Assembly (NCBI GenBank): GCA_020746875.1
Contig: JAGTJL010000002.1
Span: 620,001 to 684,000 of the forward strand
Direction of reading: 5' to 3'
DNA: 64,000 nucleotides
DNA from: Rhexocercosporidium sp. MPI-PUGE-AT-0058
Lineage: Eukaryota; Ascomycota; Leotiomycetes; Helotiales
Of the stretch, positions 57,801 to 64,000 are shown piece after piece. Position 1 is the stretch's first letter, and every line of letters begins with the position of its first letter. The notes under the pieces are model-generated. The model made no database searches. It was not told where the DNA came from and was given only the letters and a program-made list of their open reading frames with translations. A program made the position numbers and the translations under genes.

Positions 57801-60800
57801 AGTAAGACCGATTTCTATTTAATATAGCCGTAACAAGTGGCGATTTATATAATAATTATATTATTAAAGCTTTTATTAAGTTATTTTATAAACTTAATAT
57901 AAAACGCTGGTAGCAGCAATACTGGAGATTCGTGTAAATCTTCCTTAAATAGAATCATATCGGTGGCATAGTTATATAAAGCAAGATTAAAAAGTAATAA
58001 AAATTCATATATTAATAATAGCTACGTCTAAGAGTAGTTATATTAAGGTCTAGTAGTACCGGAAAATATATGCGAATCTTAATAAGGCAGGCTCGCATTA
58101 GCAGTAAAATTACACGGATATACGGCATATAAGGTTTATATTATTTCTGCAGCCGGTGTATTTTATATAAAGGGGTATCTTAAAGGACGTGGCTCCGCTT
58201 ATACTGAACCTCCCCCTCGCTTTATATTAAGTGAGGAATAACTTAAGCCTTAGAAAAATCCTTTCCTCGATATAATTCGCCGTTATATAAACTTAGCTAC
58301 GGTTAGTAGGTATATTAGTTATTTTAAGCTTACTTTATTAACGTAACTTTGCCGCTGAGCTGGTTCTGCTTTATTTTACTTATATAAAACTTTTAGTTAT
58401 TTATAAAAATGGACTCCCGCAATTACTTAATTATATAGGCGGCGAACGACGGTTATTAATATGCTTCTGAGTATTTTATTAGCTTAGCTGATTCTTTTAA
58501 ATCGTTAATTAATTCAGAAGAAGTAGGCTGGAAGCAGATTGAGGAATTAAATTATGCCGGCGCTTAATTAGATTTTTTTAAGTATAACGATAATTTATTT
58601 AAACTGGAAGGCATCTTAGAGGAGGGGTTATAATGGCGCTTAGCTTGTATTATTACTTAATATAATAGGAGTTAGGCCGCGTAAGGAGTTACTTTAGTAA
58701 AAGGGGTTTAAGTCGGTTTATAAGAGTAGGATTTACCGTTGAAAAGGTATATAATAGCGTAAATTCTTTTAATTAGCTTAATCTATGAAAAAGTAATAAA
58801 AAAAAGAGTAAGTACGTAAGAGCTTAATTTAGGGCTTCTTTAGATTATGCCGTGCGCTAGAAAGCGTATGACAGTATAAGGAGGTAATATAAAATAAAAA
58901 GAGGTATATTCATACTTATAACGAGTTATAATACTTTGAGCTTATATTATATTATAAGAATTTGAATACATTTTAGTATTGTGCTTTTGAGGACTTATTT
59001 CTTTATATATTTCCGTATTATAACTTAAAATTTTAATTAATATAACGTTATTAAAGCCAATAATAATTAAGTATATTTTAAGTATTTTTAAGGGCTGTGG
59101 TTTTTTATACGTTGCTTGAGGCTATTAATTAGTCTGCCGGCTCGAGGGAAAGTGATTATAAGTTATGCACGGAGGCTCAAATCTGGACTGGCCAGTACGA
59201 AGGAATTAATAAATAGCTTTAAAACTTAAATATAATAATAAATACGGACGAGAAATAGCTTTAAAAAGAGAGCAGAAGGAGATTAAGAGAAGGTGCATTA
59301 AGCAGAATATTATAAGAGAAACTTAAAAACAGATATAAGACTGGTAATCGCTAAGACTAATAGACTTTTCTTTTACTGCGAGTGCCAGAAATAATTAATA
59401 GATTATATAATAACTCGAATAATTATTTATTTTAATAATTTCATTTTATTTATAGCTTTCTTAAAATCTTTTATAGTAAATAATACGCCTTAAATACTGA
59501 TTTATAACCGGCGAAGCTATTTACTAATATAATTTAATAAGCCGACTCCTTTTCCTCGGCTTTTTAAATGCTTTCCTGTTAATCCTTTAAGATATGAAAG
59601 TATTTAGAATAACGTCTTTAGTATAACTTAATTAATTATCGGCTTCCTTTAGTAAAACTGCCGCATTATGACTCGATTAATTAAAGAGATAATAGTTTTT
59701 TAACTTTTATAAAAGTCCGGATTCGCTTAACTTAGATTACTATCGTGCAACATACCTTAAGGCTCCACAGAGGCGAATATAAGGTCAATTAAAGGCTGCG
59801 CAATTACGTATATAATTATTATTGTATTATTACATATAACGCATTTAAGCTCCTTAAATAAGGGAGTTTACTAGCGCCATGGTTTTGGTAGTCTTAATTA
59901 GGCTCGCTTAGCCAACTAACTATAACCTATACGACACACCCCTTTGCTAAAGATAATATATAGCTTTAATAAAATAAATAAGTATATAATAAATATAATA
60001 AATAATAATAAAACGACAAATAATAAGGAAAAGTAATAATTAATAATTAAAGTAAATATACTTAACGTATAAATAAGAATATATAAATAACTCTCCTCTC
60101 CTATAACTTCCTTTTATAAGTATATTAAATTTAAAATAAGTCGTGTCTTTACCGTTAAATTAGCCGCCTGTGCCTCCCGCCTCTTTAACTTCGCCGCTAC
60201 TCGCGTAATTAAAAAGGTATATTTCCTTTTATCTTTTATATTTTTAAGTTTAATTTTCGACGTTATTTAAATTAAAAGATCGAGAAATTAAATAAGTTAA
60301 AATATATTAATTAAGTATAATAGCTTGCCGCCACTCTCCCTCCCCCGCGCCGTCGCCCTCGCCCTCGCACCCCCTCTCTTATACCTCCCCCTGCCGCCCT
60401 TACCGCCCCTATCGCCTTTATTACTCCCGCCCGCCGACGTGCTAAGGCAAGTATTAATAAGGAGGTCCTTTACTCGACATGCGTTAAAGCTGCCTTAAAG
60501 GGTGACCTTCTTATTAATATTTATTAAAATATTATTAATTCGACTCAGTGCCTTCGATATTATAATTAAAATTATAATTATATTAATTTTATTAAGCCTA
60601 TTATTACGATAGCTTTTACCGCTTTTATAAAGGAAAAGCGTAATACTTTTTATATTTATATAAATTTAGCTTTAGTTTTTGTATTTTAAAGTTAATTAAC
60701 TTTAAGTAATAATTAAAAAACCTTTAAGCTTTAGTTTATAATACTTTTTTTACGCTTAATATATTCATTTTATTTTTATAAATAGCTTTAAAGAATTTAA

Positions 60801-60897
60801 CTTTAATTATTTAATTATTATTATTACGGCCCTTGCCCCCGCCCCCGTCGTCCCTGCCCCCGCCCCCCGCCTAATCCTCCTACTTATTCGGGTTAAT

Positions 60898-60952
60898 GCT
60901 AGTACTAGTGCTAGTGCTAGTGCTATTAATACTAGTATTATTACTAGTAATA
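60898..60952. repeat. CTAGTG-type microsatellite within RIP DNA
   Basis: GCTAGTACTAGTGCTAGTGCTAG-like units in tandem, drifting to ACTAGTATTA. Confidence 0.7.
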
Positions 60953-63900
60953 TGGCCGCCCGCCGCCGCCGCATTAAAGAGTTATTAATAAAACTAGTAG
61001 ATTTATTAATAATTTAATTCGCGACTTAATAGCGACTTAAAAACGTGCCCTTTTAAAGTTATAATTTATTATCTTATAAGTAGCTTAAAAACGGGCCTTT
61101 TTATATTTACTTACGTTAATTTAATTATAGCTTCGGCCGGAATAAAATTCTTATTTTTTAATAACTTAAAAAGAAATATATTTTACGTAATTATATTAAC
61201 TTAAAAAGTACTTTAAAATATAAAAGAAAATAAAAAAGTATATTTATAATAAAATATAAGTTGTAATAAAACTTCTTTATTAACGCTTTAGCGTTTTATA
61301 AATTAAATAATATAATAAAAGTCTTAAACTTCTATCGTAAAAGGTTTTTAATAAAGCAATTAACGTATATTTCGCTTATAAGTAAATATATAACCTTAAA
61401 ACTTCCTTTTTAATATTCTTAGCGTAGTTATATATTTTAAATATTAACGTACTTAAGCTTAATTAATATACGCTAGTTTTCTTTAATTATAAGTTTAATT
61501 ATTTATTAATTATTATAAAAAATATTTTAAAAGCACTTTATATTAAAGTATATCTCCGTAAAGAGCTTTTATAATATTATAACTATTTTTATAATTCGCT
61601 TTACTCTTAAGAGTTTAGCTTTAATTATTAAAGTAGTAATTATATTTTATTTAATTATTATTTATAATATAACACCCCTAAATAAAATAATAATAAGCTC
61701 TTATAAAAAACGCTTAATTTTTAAATTATTTATAAAAGAAGTATTAAAAGCTATTATAAGCTATATCTTACTCTCTTAATAATTATAAATAATACTTAAA
61801 AAGCGTGTTTTAAAAAAGTAACGTATAATTTAATTTATAACTTATAAATACTTTTAACTTAAATTTATTAAGAAATATAATAATTATAAAACTATAAAAA
61901 CTATATTTAATTTAAATATAATAATTAAATATAATATAAAACCGACCTTTTTTTAATACTCTTTAATTTAATTTATAATTACTTTAGCGGTATTTTTAAT
62001 TAAGTCGTAATATAATAAAAAAATACTCGAATAATTACTATTTATTAAATTAAATTTTTAAGCTACTTTTTCTATATATATATTATAAATAAACGTAATT
62101 ATCTTTATATATTTATTATATATAATTCGCACTCTTAAGAATTATTTTATATTTTTTATTATAATAAGTTCGTAAGCGTTATTTAAACTATTAATAATTT
62201 TAATTATTATAAAAAGATTTAAGTTATAATATAATACTTATATATTATTTACGTAAAAAGCTATAAATACTATTCGCTTATTATTCGTAAAGATATAAGG
62301 CTCTTTTATAAATAATACAAGATTAAAGCTTTTAAGTATAATTAAAAAGTTGTTATATTATAAAGCTAAAGAGTCGCGAAAGTTATATAAAACTTTATTA
62401 ATCTTTATAATTATGCCGAACTATTTAAAACCGTTAAGGAAATAATAATAAATAAGTATACTTTATTTATTTTATTTTATATTAATAAACGCATTTATAA
62501 CGTCGTATTATTTAAATTTTAAGTTAAATTATATTATTATAGTTATTACGACGCGAAAAGATTTTATTATTAATATAAAAGTGTCGTACAGAAGTGAAGC
62601 AGGCTTTTAATAGTTCAAGAGTTCTACGATTAATATAAAAAATAAGGATTTAAAAGATTTATTAAAATAAGCGTTACCTTTTATAAAAGAAGATTATAAC
62701 CCGAGTATATATACACGTAAGTACTTACGAGAGCATATATATAACTAGTAAACTGCGCTAAGGCGCGATATACTCTTATAATAAAGCTCCGTTATATAAA
62801 TAAGCCTTATTATTTAAAAGCGTATAAGCAATCGAAAGATATAATACAAGCTCCCCGAGTATATATATTAGTTCTTAATAAAAGTATAACGCCGAGCAGT
62901 AAATTAATACTCTTAAGATATTATAATAAATGAAAATATTAATACGCGCTTTAAAAATATAATATACGAGGACTTTATATAATAATATAAGCAGTCTATT
63001 AAGCAATTAATATTAATAATAAATAAGAATATAAATACGCATTTAAATTATATATAATTAAATAAATAAGATCTAAAAATACAATTAAATTATAATAATT
63101 AAATAAATAAAATCTTAATTATTATATTTAACGCGTGTAAATCGCAGGTTTTAAAAGTAAAACTAAAATAAAGTTCGGTTTATAACTAAGATCTCGTGCC
63201 GTCCTATCTAATTATTAAGTTATTAAGCTATAATTAATAAATTTAATCTTTTTAAAGTAATTACTATATATAGCAAGAAGCCGCAACGGTATGTGCCAGC
63301 CTCTTATTAACTCATATAATACGTCGCCTCCCGGATTAATAAGTTTATTATTAATTTAAGCGTCTCGTACCGCAATAACGCGATCACAATCACTCTTAGA
63401 AATATATATATATTAACCTTCGTATTACTATAATCAATCTTTACTTAATATTAACGCACTTTATACTCGCGTGCTTACTTACTTATTTATTTATTTTTTT
63501 TATTTTTTAATCTTTTACCTCTTTTAATAAATTCTCCTTAATTATTAACTATATTTCTTAAAGCTTTTAAAGCAGCGACTGCGCGCATTAATAATTAAAT
63601 CGCAGCTCGCTAAGTAAGTTCTTTTTTAATTTAATTTCTTAATTTCATTTTTAAGTAACTTTAGCACCGTTAAATTAATCGCTAATAATTATATTATAAG
63701 ATTTTAAAAATAAGTTCGATGACTAAGAAGTATTTAGTAATAAGCTTATTAATAAGCTTCTTAATGATTTTCCTTTTATTTATTCAATCGTTAAAATAAA
63801 TCCTGAAGATAATTAATAGTATTTTTTTTCGCGCGAAAATGAAATTACACTTATTAATAACTTTAATAATAAGCTAATTCTCTTTTAATCTTCTCGTGCT

Positions 63901-64000
63901 AAGCTAAGCTCGCTATTTAAGAAGACTCTTACGCGTTCTTTTAATATTTTATTATTATTAGTTATATTAAGCAAAAACGTTATTATATTAAATAAAAATA

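Larger units (their letters stand above)
56800..64000. repeat. AT-rich, RIP-degraded repeat region
   Basis: More than 7 kb with no usable reading frame, dominated by TTA/TAA/TATA words. The dinucleotides CA and TG are strikingly scarce while TA is very frequent and CG survives, the mark of RIP (CpA to TpA). Short C-rich islands persist at about 60332-60440 and 60830-60885. It is most likely stacked old transposons, but no domain, LTR or terminal repeat can be read by eye. It runs off the window end. Confidence 0.85.

Noticed and set aside
56800..64000. CRISPR-like or rRNA-like structure in the AT-rich tract
   Set aside because: No regularly spaced identical repeats and no conserved rRNA segments. 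The pattern is explained by RIP of repeats.

Overview
This window is nuclear DNA of a filamentous ascomycete (Pezizomycotina; a Leotiomycetes-like fungus is my best guess, but sequence alone does not prove the class). The evidence is short GT-AG introns of about 45-270 bp, fungal-type housekeeping genes, and a terminal tract with the dinucleotide bias of repeat-induced point mutation (RIP).

Layout. 0.5-6.1 kb: a trehalose-synthase-complex regulatory subunit (TSL1/TPS3 type) and a secreted CAP/PR-1 protein with a probable GPI anchor. 6.5-9.2 kb: the first members of a BTB-domain family. 10.0-16.7 kb: a conserved block with a histidine-phosphatase, MSH4 (meiotic MutS homologue, 8 exons) and divergently transcribed RSA4/NLE1 (60S ribosome assembly). 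17.4-26.3 kb: more BTB loci, intact and decayed, with a RIP-killed piggyBac-like transposon at 21-23 kb. 28.5-36.2 kb: a Pho80-type cyclin, proteasome beta-1 (PRE3), an ERV2-type sulfhydryl oxidase and a branched-chain aminotransferase that carries an apparent 1-nt deletion. 37.8-45.2 kb: a dense run of BTB paralogues and relics on both strands. 48.5-53.9 kb: a small secreted Cys-rich protein, a hypothetical acidic protein and ATP11. 54.5-56.7 kb: an aminoglycoside-phosphotransferase/AIM9-like pseudogene split by a Tc1/mariner-type MITE. 56.8-64 kb: AT-rich, gene-less, RIP-saturated repeat DNA.

The most notable feature is the BTB family: twelve loci in about 39 kb (eight apparently intact, one recently broken, the rest fragments). 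Most share a one-intron (phase 2) structure with a very short first exon and a mid-protein signature Y/F-x-x-T/S-x3-S-x-L/I-R. Seven loci also end in a Cys/His tail, C-x-[FY]-H-x-H-x(5 or 15)-C. I do not recognise this tail as a named domain; it may bind zinc. The cluster looks like a birth-and-death family next to conserved housekeeping genes, with transposon and RIP activity close by. The function of the family is not known from the sequence; BTB proteins commonly dimerise or act as CUL3 adaptors.
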